Source of the DNA: an uncultured Spirochaetia bacterium
GTDB lineage: Bacteria; Spirochaetota; UBA6919
Direction of reading: 5' to 3'
DNA: 34,942 nucleotides
NCBI GenBank assembly: GCA_913053665.1
Contig: CAJXGR010000002.1
Span: 1 to 34,942 of the forward strand
Under the pieces are notes generated by a model. That model was not told where the DNA came from and made no database searches. It was given only the letters and a program-made list of their open reading frames with translations. The position numbers were made by a program, and so were the translations under genes. The stretch's first letter is position 1. Each line of letters starts with the position of its first letter. This document shows positions 16,006 to 24,781 of the stretch, in pieces.

Positions 16006-16551
16006 TTAAATCAACTCAGAATAACGGACTGAAAGGTTTGGGAAAACTCTGGATTTCAACGGATCATCAGTCTTAACCAGGTTGTAAGAAACAAACTTTG
16101 ATTTTTCCAGGACAAAAACTTCTATACTCTTTTTCCGTGGGTCCACAAGCCAGTATTCCCTCACACCGAACTTCTCATAGGCTTTAAACTTGAGCCCTCG
16201 ATCCTTCTTTTCGGTTGACTTGGAAAGGATTTCAACAACCAGGTCGGGGGAACCAAATATCCCACGGTCCTGAATGATCTGTTTATTTTCCTTGGAGATA
16301 AAGACAATATCCGGTTGGAAGGTGTTATTTTCATCAAATATTACATCAATAGGAGAAGAAATCATCTGTCCAAGATTATTTTCTTTTAGAAAAACCCATA
16401 GCATACTAGACAGGTTTCCTATAATGATTTGATGTTCAGAACTAGGGGAAGACATTTCAATCAATTCTCCTTCGAGGACTTCGTAGCGTTTCTCATCATT
16501 TAGTCTGTAATATTCTTCATAAGTCCATTTCTTTTGTTTTGTTACAGCCAT
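16006..16551 (-). CDS. Uma2 (DUF820) family PD-(D/E)xK nuclease-like protein
   Basis: 181 aa from the ATG at 16551 (GGTGA 5 bases upstream; a GTG at 16560 is the alternative). Family features: MTYEEYYRL-like opening (WTYEEYYRLNDEKRYEVLEG), GELIEMSSPSSEHQ, then the nuclease core FQPDIVFIS, PDLVVEILSKST and KAYEKFGVREYWLVDP, giving D, E and K in the expected order. Uma2 proteins are multi-copy in many genomes and their function is mostly unknown; some are thought to be mobile-element associated nucleases. It is bracketed by two perfect 42-bp direct repeats, so it may have arrived or been duplicated as a unit with its promoter. Confidence 0.9.
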   Translation of the reverse strand: MAVTKQKKWTYEEYYRLNDEKRYEVLEGELIEMSSPSSEHQIIIGNLSSMLWVFLKENNLGQMISSPIDVIFDENNTFQPDIVFISKENKQIIQDRGIFGSPDLVVEILSKSTEKKDRGLKFKAYEKFGVREYWLVDPRKKSIEVFVLEKSKFVSYNLVKTDDPLKSRVFPNLSVRYSELI

Positions 16552-16580
16552 AACGGTCACCGTCCCATGATCTATAAAGC

Positions 16581-16622
16581 AAATATACTTATAATTCTTT
16601 TCTATCCCAAATTCTTTTTAGG
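16581..16622 (-). promoter_or_regulatory. Promoter-bearing 42-bp repeat, copy upstream of the Uma2 gene
   Basis: Perfect second copy of 15946-15987. On the minus strand TTGGGA is at 16605-16610 and TATATT at 16582-16587, spacer 17. It ends 29 bases before the Uma2 ATG, so the predicted transcript leader is short, while in the ankyrin gene the same promoter leaves a leader of about 90 bases. Confidence 0.8.
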
Positions 16623-16673
16623 GATAAACGATTTACTTCTTCCAAATTAGACGAACACCTTGTAACGGGATAT

Positions 16674-17876
16674 TTAACGAGATCTCTGATCCCGTGATTT
16701 CCTATGCCGCTGAATGGATTGAGCCACACTCAAGGCGGCTCCTACAGCGATAATAATGTTAATACCTCCCATCAAATAAGCAATGTTATACCGAATAGAT
16801 GCCCATTTCATAAGAAGATCAGGATATATCGCAGTGATTGCCAGAAGAATGGAGGCTGGAAGGGAAATCCGACCTAACACATTAGTAAGATAAACTCTTA
16901 TTGCCTCTCCAGACTTTATTCCAGGTATCATTCTCCCCTCTTTATCCAATAGATCAATGATAGCACGGGGATTATAATAGATAGTTTTATAGGTAAAATT
17001 GCTGATCAAAGTCATTAAAATTGTAAATACTATGAAATAAAAGATAGCCCCAGGGGATAACGCTCTAGCAATACCGATCAGGATGGGATTGTTAAGATTA
17101 AAGATATTGATAAGTTCTGATGGAATAAGAATAAACCAGGAAGCCAGAGAAATGATCAGTATGTCACTGATGGGATGGACTTTGAACGTGATCTTAGACT
17201 GTCCATCACTTTCTCCTACTGGAACATACCTGGCAGAGAGTTGTCTTCCAACTACTAGGCTGACTAGTAGGATAAATGCTAAAAGAATGATAATAGATTT
17301 TAATCGGCTCATATTACCATCATTCAACAGTTCTTTAAATTGAAGGAGTTCACCAGCGAATCCAGCAAAAAGCATAAGTAAAAAACCATTGCCCAAACCC
17401 CTTTTCGTGATCTGATCAGCCAGCCACACCAAAAACAGAGTCCCCGAAGTCATGATTAATATAAAAGTCAGGGTGAATAATATGTTTAAATCGTCTGGGT
17501 GAAAACCGTGTAAAGAACCCATTGGATCATTGATCATATAATTTCTAAAGAGTATCAACGATCCAATAGACTGAATGACACAAATGATAATCGTTCCATA
17601 TCGAAGATAACGATCCATACTGAGATCGTTAAGAACAGAACGTTTGCGTAAGGATGGAATCAGCATTTTTAAGAACCAGAGAACAGCATAAGCACTAATA
17701 TATGGCCAAATACCTAATGAGAAGAGGGAAAACCTGTCAATAAATGATTCAAATACCCCCCATTGGTCAGTATACATTAATATTGCCGGATCAATGCCGG
17801 GTAAAGGAATCCAGATGCCTATACGATAAATAACTAATGCAAACAAAGTAAAAAGAATACGTTTCGCCAGATCCAT
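16674..17876 (-). CDS. secY: Divergent SecY-family translocase channel, not in a ribosomal operon
   Basis: 400 aa, ten membrane segments. N-terminus KRILFTLFALVIYRIGIWIP and LPGIDP is canonical; FSLFSLGIWPYISAYAVLW, ITKRGLGNGFLLMLFAGF and GGINIIIAVGAALSVAQSIQ align with SecY TM2, TM4 and TM10. Differences from housekeeping SecY: the plug sequence before SIFALGI is VFESFIDR instead of the Gly-rich FSGGALSR; the C4 loop lacks the RRIPVQYAKR block; PGIRPG in the C5 loop reads PGIKSG, so the invariant Arg (E. coli R357, needed for SecA) is Lys. It is the last gene of an apparent operon with sppA, an AKR and an SDR (10-base gap to the SDR). Probably a paralogue or specialised channel; whether the genome has a normal secY is not visible here. 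Confidence 0.85.
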   Translation of the reverse strand: MDLAKRILFTLFALVIYRIGIWIPLPGIDPAILMYTDQWGVFESFIDRFSLFSLGIWPYISAYAVLWFLKMLIPSLRKRSVLNDLSMDRYLRYGTIIICVIQSIGSLILFRNYMINDPMGSLHGFHPDDLNILFTLTFILIMTSGTLFLVWLADQITKRGLGNGFLLMLFAGFAGELLQFKELLNDGNMSRLKSIIILLAFILLVSLVVGRQLSARYVPVGESDGQSKITFKVHPISDILIISLASWFILIPSELINIFNLNNPILIGIARALSPGAIFYFIVFTILMTLISNFTYKTIYYNPRAIIDLLDKEGRMIPGIKSGEAIRVYLTNVLGRISLPASILLAITAIYPDLLMKWASIRYNIAYLMGGINIIIAVGAALSVAQSIQRHRKSRDQRSR

Positions 17877-17886
17877 TCTACACTCC

Positions 17887-18870
17887 TTACAACCACTTCT
17901 CCCGCTGATACCACTCTAAAGTCTCCCGAAAACCCTCTAACAAGTTGTAACGGGGTATCCAGTCTAGTTCTTCACAAATACGGCTTGAGTCACACAGCCA
18001 GGCGTCCTGGAGCATTTCCTTGACCTTCTGTGAGTTGAGGAGAGCCGGCTTCTTAGTGAGCCTGGAGACCCTGTCATTGATCCAGCCTAAGGTTTTAGGG
18101 ATCACAATGGGTAGCTTGACGGTGAGAGCCTTTTTCTGATAAACCTCACTGGCTGTTTGGGTAATGTCAGGCCAGCCATAGATATGGCCGTCCGTGACAA
18201 AATACGTCCTGCCGGATGGAGGCTTTTTTTCGATCACCCTAATGATACTCTCCACAAAGTCATGGACATGGATCATGTTGACTTTCATCGTTCCACTCCC
18301 GATGAGAAGACTCAAGTGATACTTCAACAGTTTAAAGAGCGGGTAGAACTCATGATCCCGTGGGCCGTAAATAGAACAGGGTCTTAAGAGGGTGACGGGA
18401 AAGTCATCCTGATATTGAAGGACTTCTTTTTCAGCTTCCAGTTTGGTGATGCCGTAATCCGTGATGGGGTGACAGGGGGAATCTTCAGTGAGAGGGATAA
18501 AGTCATGGGAAGAACCGACCGCGGCTTGACTAGAAACAAAGATAAAGCGATTGAGTGAACTGTTTCCCTTTGCCTCTCGCAATAAAGAGGAGGTCGGGAG
18601 GACGTTCCCTTTGTGGTAGTCATGATAGTTTAAGGCTTTAGTGACACCGGCACAGTGGACAAGGACATCCACCCCCTGAACCAGCTTACTCACGCTGTAG
18701 GAGTCTTCCCAGTCCACTAATCGGGTCTCAATAGCAGATGAGTCCAGCCACTTGGAAGAACTCTGTCGACGCAGGCTAACGATCACCTCATAGCCTTTCT
18801 GGATAAGCCTTTCAACGAGGTGGCTTCCTACAAAGCCTGTGGCTCCGGTCACTAATACCTTTGGCTTCAT
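17887..18870 (-). CDS. NAD(P)-dependent epimerase/dehydratase (extended SDR)
   Basis: 327 aa. NAD-binding GATGFVG is at residues 9-15, Ser of the active site in FVSSQAAVG (111-119), catalytic YGITK at 139-143, and substrate-binding LLRPCSIYGPRDHEF follows. The RRQSSSKWL stretch after strand 2 suggests NADP. The overall pattern is of the 3-beta-HSD/dihydroflavonol reductase-like SDRs acting on sterols, polyketides or nucleotide sugars. Its gene is 16 bases after the aldo/keto reductase and 10 before secY, so it is expressed with them. The substrate is not predictable. Confidence 0.82.
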   Translation of the reverse strand: MKPKVLVTGATGFVGSHLVERLIQKGYEVIVSLRRQSSSKWLDSSAIETRLVDWEDSYSVSKLVQGVDVLVHCAGVTKALNYHDYHKGNVLPTSSLLREAKGNSSLNRFIFVSSQAAVGSSHDFIPLTEDSPCHPITDYGITKLEAEKEVLQYQDDFPVTLLRPCSIYGPRDHEFYPLFKLLKYHLSLLIGSGTMKVNMIHVHDFVESIIRVIEKKPPSGRTYFVTDGHIYGWPDITQTASEVYQKKALTVKLPIVIPKTLGWINDRVSRLTKKPALLNSQKVKEMLQDAWLCDSSRICEELDWIPRYNLLEGFRETLEWYQREKWL

Positions 18871-18886
18871 AGGATTGCTATAAACT

Positions 18887-20215
18887 TTAGAAGCTCAATA
18901 ACTTATGAGCCTGTAGCAATGAGGGCTTGATGTCCACTCCAAAGGGACACACATGTCTGCAAGGCTCAGAGCAGGTTGCACAATAGACAGCCTGATTTTT
19001 CTTTTCCAGAAGGACTTTATAGGAAAGTATGGCTTTCTTTTCCATACCAAAGTTCTCATACTGAGCGCGATAACGTAAAATATCAGGAATCGCTACATTG
19101 AAGATGCAGACAGGGAGGCACACGTCACAAGCTCGGCAGTAGGAGTGTCCCCATTGTTCTGACACGGCTTTCTGATAGGAGCTTAAAACACTGGTATTGC
19201 CTGAACCACCCTTTGCGGCTCCCGCATATCGTTCCAATTCGCTGAAGTTCCGTATAGGGGCTCTCACACTACTAATCTTATCGTTTTCAAGGATCCAGCT
19301 GATGGACGCTTCCCGAAAGCCTTTATCCAAATCTCGTTTGGTTACGTCAAATCCCCCGGCAAAGGGTTCCGAAGCAATGATCCCAATGTTTTTTTCTTTC
19401 GCTTTATCAAACAAATCGGAGTATTGAAAGAATCGGGACTCATAGCGATCGTTCTGTCTGACGTAGTTGTAGTATAGCATGAGGACGTCAAACTTGCCCC
19501 CGTCAATGGCTTTCTTCACCACTTCCTTCATGTCCCCGTTATAACTGGTCAGGCCAAGATGTTTCACCATTCCCTTTTCTTTAGCCTTCTCAAAGGCTGA
19601 GTGGAGCATAGGGTTTGTGACCCGATGGATTCCTCCCACCCCGTGTATGTAGAGAATATCCACATAATCCGTCTGAAGTCGTTTGAGACTCTTCTCGATG
19701 GAGGCCAGCATCTTCTCTTCCGTCCCTCCATAGGTCGGATCTTCGTCCTCAATGGGTAACTTGGTGGATATGATGAGGTTTTCCCGAGAACTTTTGTTCT
19801 TTTTCAGGTACTCACCAATCAGTTCTTCACTTTGACCCGCATAATACTTGGGTGCTGTATCGATACAGTTGATACCCATGTCAATCGCGGCCTCAAGGAC
19901 TTTCTTGTCGGTGATCAGGTGAGCACCAAAGGTCAGGGCAGATATTTCACCCACCTTCCCCAATTTTCTGGGGGCCAAGCCTGCTGATGAGCTTTCATCA
20001 TTACTCGAATCGTCGTCGTCATCACCCTCATCATCATCATCGTCACCTTCGTCATCCTGGGCTCTTAGGGTATTAGCCGCTATAAAGGGCAGGATGCCGC
20101 CAATCGTTGCGAGGGACGCTTTCTTGATAAAGTCCCTTCGGGGCAGTTCTTTTTTAGTTAATTCCTCTTCCAAATTGCTTTTTTTATCTTCGTTTTGTAC
20201 TTTTCCCTCTTCCAT
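18887..20215 (-). CDS. Tat-exported aldo/keto reductase with two C-terminal [4Fe-4S] motifs
   Basis: 442 aa; AGGAGG precedes the ATG by 9 bases. The twin-arginine signal is PRRDFIKKASLATIGG (RR at 26-27), cleavage likely near TLRA (residue 52). A very acidic linker (DDEGDDDDDEGDDDDDSSND, 54-73) follows. The AKR barrel has the tetrad D119, Y124 or Y125, K152 and H191 (in CIDTAPKYY, ISTKLP, LYIHGV). The C-terminus carries CRACDVCLPVC and CATCSEPCRHVCP, two 4Fe-4S sites of the type found in iron-sulfur AKRs of anaerobes. Export by Tat fits an enzyme folded with its clusters in the cytoplasm. A substrate and electron partner are unknown; the operon gives sppA before it and an SDR and secY after. 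Confidence 0.9.
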   Translation of the reverse strand: MEEGKVQNEDKKSNLEEELTKKELPRRDFIKKASLATIGGILPFIAANTLRAQDDEGDDDDDEGDDDDDSSNDESSSAGLAPRKLGKVGEISALTFGAHLITDKKVLEAAIDMGINCIDTAPKYYAGQSEELIGEYLKKNKSSRENLIISTKLPIEDEDPTYGGTEEKMLASIEKSLKRLQTDYVDILYIHGVGGIHRVTNPMLHSAFEKAKEKGMVKHLGLTSYNGDMKEVVKKAIDGGKFDVLMLYYNYVRQNDRYESRFFQYSDLFDKAKEKNIGIIASEPFAGGFDVTKRDLDKGFREASISWILENDKISSVRAPIRNFSELERYAGAAKGGSGNTSVLSSYQKAVSEQWGHSYCRACDVCLPVCIFNVAIPDILRYRAQYENFGMEKKAILSYKVLLEKKNQAVYCATCSEPCRHVCPFGVDIKPSLLQAHKLLSF

Positions 20216-20284
20216 TATGGGAATCCTCCTGTTTTATCATCATGATAGGGGTTTTAAAAAATAAGTTCACCTTCCATCTTCACT

Positions 20285-22021
20285 CTAATAATGAATATAA
20301 AATGGCATCAAAGTGGCCACTCTTTCCTTTGAAAAGATCCTCTGAATGTACTTCAGGTAAATAATGAGTGGTTTCGCAAAGATTTGCATGCTTTCAATTT
20401 CTCTCTCTAGCTGTTGTTTCATAAAGAGATTAGAACTTAATAATTCCATAAAGCTCTTCTGTTCAGGATAGGTGACAATCTCCAGCTTATTATTAAAGTC
20501 TCGTACTTTTTTACGTGCCAAGCGGATAGCAAAGTCGATCCCACCTAATTGATCCACCAGACCAACCTTCAGGGCTTGAGTGCCGGTGTAGATCTTGCCC
20601 TGGGCGTGGACGTTCATTTTCTTGATCGTCATCTTTCGCCCTTGAGCGGCTTTTCGGACAAAAGTTTTATAGGTTTCAAGCATTTGCTTGGCGATCAATT
20701 TGTTTTCTTCAGGCGTAAAATTGCGATAATCCGTGAATAGGTCGGCGTATTTGCCTCTTTTGAAGATTTCTTTATTGAGCCCAACCTTGTTATAGAGGCC
20801 CTTTAAGTTGAACTTCCCTCCAACAACACCAATGGAGCCTGTGATAGTGGTCGAATTAGCAATAATAGTGGGACAAGCCATAGCAATATAATACCCTCCC
20901 GAGGCCGCCACATCCGAAAGACTGGCAATCACAGGTTTAGCCTGACTCAATAGACGCACCTCTCGCCAAAGTATGTCTGAAGCAAGGGCAGATCCTCCAG
21001 GGCTATTAATCCTTATGACAACAGCCTTTACCTTGGGATCTTTTCTCACCTGCCTTAAGATAGCTGTAAAGTCATCGCTTCCAATGGCATTGCTCCCACC
21101 GAAAAGGCTTCTTTTGCTTTTCCCTGATATAATCGTCCCTTCCATATAGATAATAGCAATCTTGGGGGCGTTACTCTTTTTAGGAGGCTTCTTGTAGAGC
21201 ATCATGAGGAGTTCCATACTACTGGGTTTTCTGGCTCGACCGGATCTCTTGTTGTTTTGGTAACTGGCAAGAACCCCTCCATTTTTTTGGACTATCTCCT
21301 CAAACTTGTCCTCATAGAGGAATCCGTCTATCAATTTGGCTTTCTTAGCCTCTGCAGCACTGAAAAAACCACGATCCACAAGTTTTAAGACCCTCCCTTT
21401 AGAGATTTTCCTACCCTCAGCAATAATACTCACAAACTCATCAAATAACCCATCTAATAGGAAGTTAATGGACTCCTTCTGGTATTTGGAGGCCCTGGAA
21501 CGAGTGTATATTTCACTGGCTGATTTATAATTACCCATTTGGTGGAAGTTGGGAGAGACTCCCAGCATATTAAAGGTATTTTTGAGAAAGACAAGCTCCA
21601 AGGCAATTCCACTTAGATCCACTCCCCCTTGAGGGGATACATAAAGGCGATTGGCAACAGAGGCTAATAGATAGTCTGTTTTGGAGAAGGTTTCGCTAAA
21701 GGCGTATATAGTTTTACCTTGATTCTTAAAGGCCTTCAAAGCCTCCCTTAGCTCTTGAAGCTTAGCCAGACCCAGTCGAGGGGATTTAATTTTAAGGACA
21801 ATACCTTTGACCGACGCGTCTCTTTTGGCTCTGTTGATAATGGTTAAGAGGGCCCTTAGGCTGTTGTTTTTTGCACCCATAAAGCTAGAGACACGGATGT
21901 CGTCTTGAATGAGGCCTTCAACGGTGATGGGAAGGAACTTCGCATTATTGGCCCTTAAAAAGCTGGACAAAAGGGTTAATGAAAGAATGAAAGACATGAG
22001 GAACAATTTCTTATAGATCAC
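20285..22021 (-). CDS. sppA: Signal peptide peptidase SppA, 67-kDa type
   Basis: 578 aa, a tandem-domain SppA. The N-terminal membrane anchor is MSFILSLTLLSSFL (about residues 9-22). The general-base Lys is K166 in QMGNYKSASEIY, as in E. coli K209, and the nucleophile Ser is S374 in DVAASGGYYIA; TITGSIGVVGG follows. It degrades signal peptides left in the membrane after secretion. The ATG at 22021 is the start; a weak ribosome site only. It is the first of four genes running leftward (69, 16 and 10 base gaps), an unusual partnership that ends in a divergent secY. Confidence 0.93.
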   Translation of the reverse strand: MIYKKLFLMSFILSLTLLSSFLRANNAKFLPITVEGLIQDDIRVSSFMGAKNNSLRALLTIINRAKRDASVKGIVLKIKSPRLGLAKLQELREALKAFKNQGKTIYAFSETFSKTDYLLASVANRLYVSPQGGVDLSGIALELVFLKNTFNMLGVSPNFHQMGNYKSASEIYTRSRASKYQKESINFLLDGLFDEFVSIIAEGRKISKGRVLKLVDRGFFSAAEAKKAKLIDGFLYEDKFEEIVQKNGGVLASYQNNKRSGRARKPSSMELLMMLYKKPPKKSNAPKIAIIYMEGTIISGKSKRSLFGGSNAIGSDDFTAILRQVRKDPKVKAVVIRINSPGGSALASDILWREVRLLSQAKPVIASLSDVAASGGYYIAMACPTIIANSTTITGSIGVVGGKFNLKGLYNKVGLNKEIFKRGKYADLFTDYRNFTPEENKLIAKQMLETYKTFVRKAAQGRKMTIKKMNVHAQGKIYTGTQALKVGLVDQLGGIDFAIRLARKKVRDFNNKLEIVTYPEQKSFMELLSSNLFMKQQLEREIESMQIFAKPLIIYLKYIQRIFSKERVATLMPFYIHY

Positions 22022-22250
22022 TGAGCCATCCTATACGTAGACTTTCAAGAAGATGTAAATTACCAGCATTAAGAATGTATTATGAAAGGTAAAGAATGTC
22101 AAGCACATATCCTTGATTTTAAGTTAAAATAGACAGAAATCCACCCAAGGTCAAGTGAAAATAACGAAAAAAATAAATGAACGTTTCACCCCAAATGATT
22201 CTAACCCAGTAATATTGGAATGAACATAAATGCCCACTGATTCAAAGACC

Positions 22251-22520
22251 TCAAAAATAGGCAACAGAACAGGGATTCCGTGTTAAAAGCCAAGCTCTTT
22301 GCTCATAATTGCGTTGTTTTTTAAGCCAATTTGCATGAAACTCTGTTTGATTATTCAAAACATCAATACTATAAATACCTGTAGACTCAATACAGAAGTG
22401 GACTTCACTAATATTATATTTCCTGGCCTGTCTATTCGTCCATTTTTCAAGGGCTAAAAAACTCTTAACGATGATTAAGGTTGACAGGATCCGTGGGTTT
22501 TTATTATACTTATGTATCAT
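22251..22520 (-). pseudogene. IS110-family transposase remnant (N-terminal part)
   Basis: An 89-codon frame in the 525-base stretch between sppA and aroC, which otherwise holds only AT-rich sequence. FLALEKWTNRQARKYNISEV followed by HFCIESTGIY matches the RuvC-like DEDD N-terminal domain of IS110 transposases, where a (M/L)EATGxY motif carries the second acidic catalytic residue (Glu). After that the sequence no longer resembles the family and stops; the C-terminal Tnp_20 domain and the terminal repeats are missing. This is a short decayed relic. Confidence 0.45.
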
Positions 22521-22546
22521 ACTGAGACAGTTGGATAAAAAGCCCT

Positions 22547-23641
22547 ATGAGCAGTAGTTTTGGCCATCTATTTAAAGTGACAACCTGGGGAGAGTCCCAC
22601 GGGAAGGGTGTTGGGGTGGTTGTGGACGGCTGCCTTCCTAATATTCCCCTTTCAGAAGAAGATATTCAGGTCGAGTTGGATAAACGGAAACCCGGTCAAA
22701 GTAAAGTGACGACCTCCAGAAAAGAAAGCGACACCATTGAAATACAATCAGGGGTCTTTGAAGGACGTACCACAGGCACTCCCATCTCCATGTGGGTCAG
22801 AAACGATGACCAGAAAAGTAAAAGCTATAGTAATATCAAAGACCTCTTTAGACCTGGTCACGCTGATTACTGCTATTTCAAGAAATACGGCATTCGAGAT
22901 CATAGGGGAGGGGGACGGTCTTCCGGACGGGAAACAGTCGCTCGTGTGGCCTCCGGAGCTATTGCTAAAAAGATACTCCAGTTGGAGGGCATCCAGGTTC
23001 ATGCTTTCACAAAGTCCATTGGTGATATTCATATCCATCAAATATCTCTTGATGAGGTTTACAATAATCCCGTTCGCTCCCCCGACCCTTCAGTGGCTGA
23101 TGAAATGGAAGAACTTATCCTGCAAGTGCGAAAGGAACAAAGTTCCATAGGGGGCGTGGTGGAGTGTATAGCTTTTAACGTGCCTCCTGGTCTCGGTGAA
23201 CCTACCTTTGATAAGCTGGATGCGGATATTGCAAAGGCTATGATGAGTATTGGTGCTGTCAAAGGGATAGAAATTGGAGACGGCTTTCAGCTTTCCCGGA
23301 TGAGAGGAGAAGAAGCCAATGATGCCTTTATCAACCGTGATGGGAAAATCCTCACAGAGACCAACCATTGCGGGGGAATCCTTGGGGGTATATCCACCGG
23401 GATGCCCATCATCGTGCGGGTGGCTGTGAAACCCACGTCTTCCCTGGCTCGAGAACAGCAAACAGTCAATACAAAGGGAGAATCGGCGGTTATATCCACC
23501 AAAGGAAGGCATGATCCCTGTATCGTCCCTCGTATTGTCCCTGTCATAGAGAGTATGATGGCCCTTGTCCTTTGTGACCATCTACTAAGACAGAAGGCTC
23601 TGCTTTCTCAGTCAGCTTCTCAAAGGGATGGGTCAATTTGA
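22547..23641 (+). CDS. aroC: Chorismate synthase
   Basis: 364 aa, full length for the family. FMN-dependent enzyme that makes chorismate from EPSP in the shikimate pathway (cytosol). Signatures: GESHGKGVGVVVDGCLPN at residues 16-33 (family signature 1), RPGHADYCYFKKYGIRDHRG with GGGRSSGRETVARVASGAIA (signature 2 region) and RHDPCIVPR near the end (signature 3, with the conserved His-Asp-Pro). The start at 22547 is the only sensible one; GGATAA lies about 13 bases upstream. It stands alone with no other shikimate gene in the window. Confidence 0.97.
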   Translation: MSSSFGHLFKVTTWGESHGKGVGVVVDGCLPNIPLSEEDIQVELDKRKPGQSKVTTSRKESDTIEIQSGVFEGRTTGTPISMWVRNDDQKSKSYSNIKDLFRPGHADYCYFKKYGIRDHRGGGRSSGRETVARVASGAIAKKILQLEGIQVHAFTKSIGDIHIHQISLDEVYNNPVRSPDPSVADEMEELILQVRKEQSSIGGVVECIAFNVPPGLGEPTFDKLDADIAKAMMSIGAVKGIEIGDGFQLSRMRGEEANDAFINRDGKILTETNHCGGILGGISTGMPIIVRVAVKPTSSLAREQQTVNTKGESAVISTKGRHDPCIVPRIVPVIESMMALVLCDHLLRQKALLSQSASQRDGSI

Positions 23642-23762
23642 CGCACACCGACCCCATGATTATGGACTGAAATGGTCTATTTTAACACAAGCCCCTTTTA
23701 GAGCATTCCTCCTGAATGGACGATACAGATATAAATCATTATGGAATTGTTAGTTATAATTA

Positions 23763-23793
23763 TTGTCAAGAAGATCATTAATTGGCATATAAT
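23763..23793 (+). promoter_or_regulatory. Candidate sigma-70 promoter of the sigma factor gene
   Basis: TTGTCA (23763-23768) and TATAAT (23788-23793), a perfect -10 box with a 19-base spacer, about 55 bases before the ATG at 23849. The spacer is one or two bases longer than ideal, so the exact -35 is uncertain. Confidence 0.45.
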
Positions 23794-23848
23794 TTGCAGA
23801 ACCTATTCGCAAGACCCAATTGCCATCTCTTTGAATTGGAGGAAAAAG

Positions 23849-24772
23849 ATGACGAAAAGTAAAACAGTTAAAAAGACAAAAAGTCAAACAGTTAAAAAGA
23901 CGAAAAGTCAAAACTGGGAACAGGCGTTGGACGCCAATTCTCTAAAGACCTACATTCAGGAAATTGATAAAATTAGCATTTTAACAAAAGATGAAGAAGA
24001 TAGATTAGCCAAAAGCATGAGTGAAGGGAGTTTAGATGCCCGAAATAATCTCATCGCTGCCAATCTCCGCTTTGTAGTGAGTATCGCCAAGCATTATATA
24101 AATAAAGGCGTCCCCTTCCTCGATCTCATCAACGAAGGAAATATGGGGCTGATTCTGGCCTGCGATAAGTTTGACTATAGAAAAGGCTATCGATTCATTT
24201 CTTACGCCGTATGGTGGATCAGACAGTACATCGCCAAGGCTTTCGCTGAGCAGGTAGGACTGATCCGTCTTCCCATGAACCGGGCTTTACAGCATTTCAA
24301 GATTAAAACTCTCATTAATGAGACGGATTTTGCTCAGCAGGGAGAAACCTTATCCCACTCTGAAATCGCTAATAAGCTGGATATGAAGGAAAACGAAGTG
24401 GACGCGATCATGAGAGCCACCAGAAAGTACGTCTCAATCGATGCCCCCATCAATAATGATAAAAGTGACAAAAAGACCATCTTCCTGGAAGACGTTTTAC
24501 TCGACACTAAAAGCAAACTTCCTGAGGAAGAGATGTTGGATAAACACTTAAAGGATAGTATCAATGATACTTTAAAGACTCTATCCGAGAAAGAGCAGAT
24601 CATTATCAACTATCGATTTGGTCTAAACGGTATGGAAGCCTTGTCTTTGAGCGAAATCGGGAATAAGTTTAACGTGACCAAAGAAAGGATCAGGCAAATT
24701 GAGAAGCGAGCGATCAAAAAGTTAAAGCAGCCTTTTATCAGCCAAAACCTGAAGGCTTTTATGGCGGCTTAA
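23849..24772 (+). CDS. RNA polymerase sigma-70 factor (RpoD-like, no region 1.1)
   Basis: 307 aa from the ATG at 23849, fixed by GGAGG 7 bases upstream; the longer frame from 23741 is rejected. Region 1.2 is LKTYIQEIDKISILTKDEED, region 2.1-2.4 is NLIAANLRFVVSIAKHYINK and GYRFISYAVWWIRQYIAKAF, region 3 starts at ETLSHSEIANKL, and the 4.2 helix-turn-helix is LSLSEIGNKFNVTKERIRQI. The full core-binding and promoter-binding set is present, but region 1.1 is absent and the N-terminus is a Lys-rich tail. This size and layout is that of Bacteroidetes-type primary sigma factors or of group 2 factors elsewhere. I cannot tell which. Confidence 0.9.
   Translation: MTKSKTVKKTKSQTVKKTKSQNWEQALDANSLKTYIQEIDKISILTKDEEDRLAKSMSEGSLDARNNLIAANLRFVVSIAKHYINKGVPFLDLINEGNMGLILACDKFDYRKGYRFISYAVWWIRQYIAKAFAEQVGLIRLPMNRALQHFKIKTLINETDFAQQGETLSHSEIANKLDMKENEVDAIMRATRKYVSIDAPINNDKSDKKTIFLEDVLLDTKSKLPEEEMLDKHLKDSINDTLKTLSEKEQIIINYRFGLNGMEALSLSEIGNKFNVTKERIRQIEKRAIKKLKQPFISQNLKAFMAA
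23864..23911 (+). repeat. Two 24-bp tandem repeats in the sigma factor N-terminus
   Basis: Units 23864-23887 and 23888-23911 differ at one base and encode TVKKTKSQ twice. It is a short in-frame expansion of the basic N-terminal tail, in a place where region 1.1 is missing. Confidence 0.85.
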
Positions 24773-24781
24773 TCCCTCCCT

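Noticed and set aside
23090..23581. Long minus-strand frame (163 codons) within aroC
   Set aside because: It is antisense to a clear chorismate synthase, with no ribosome site and no recognisable motif.
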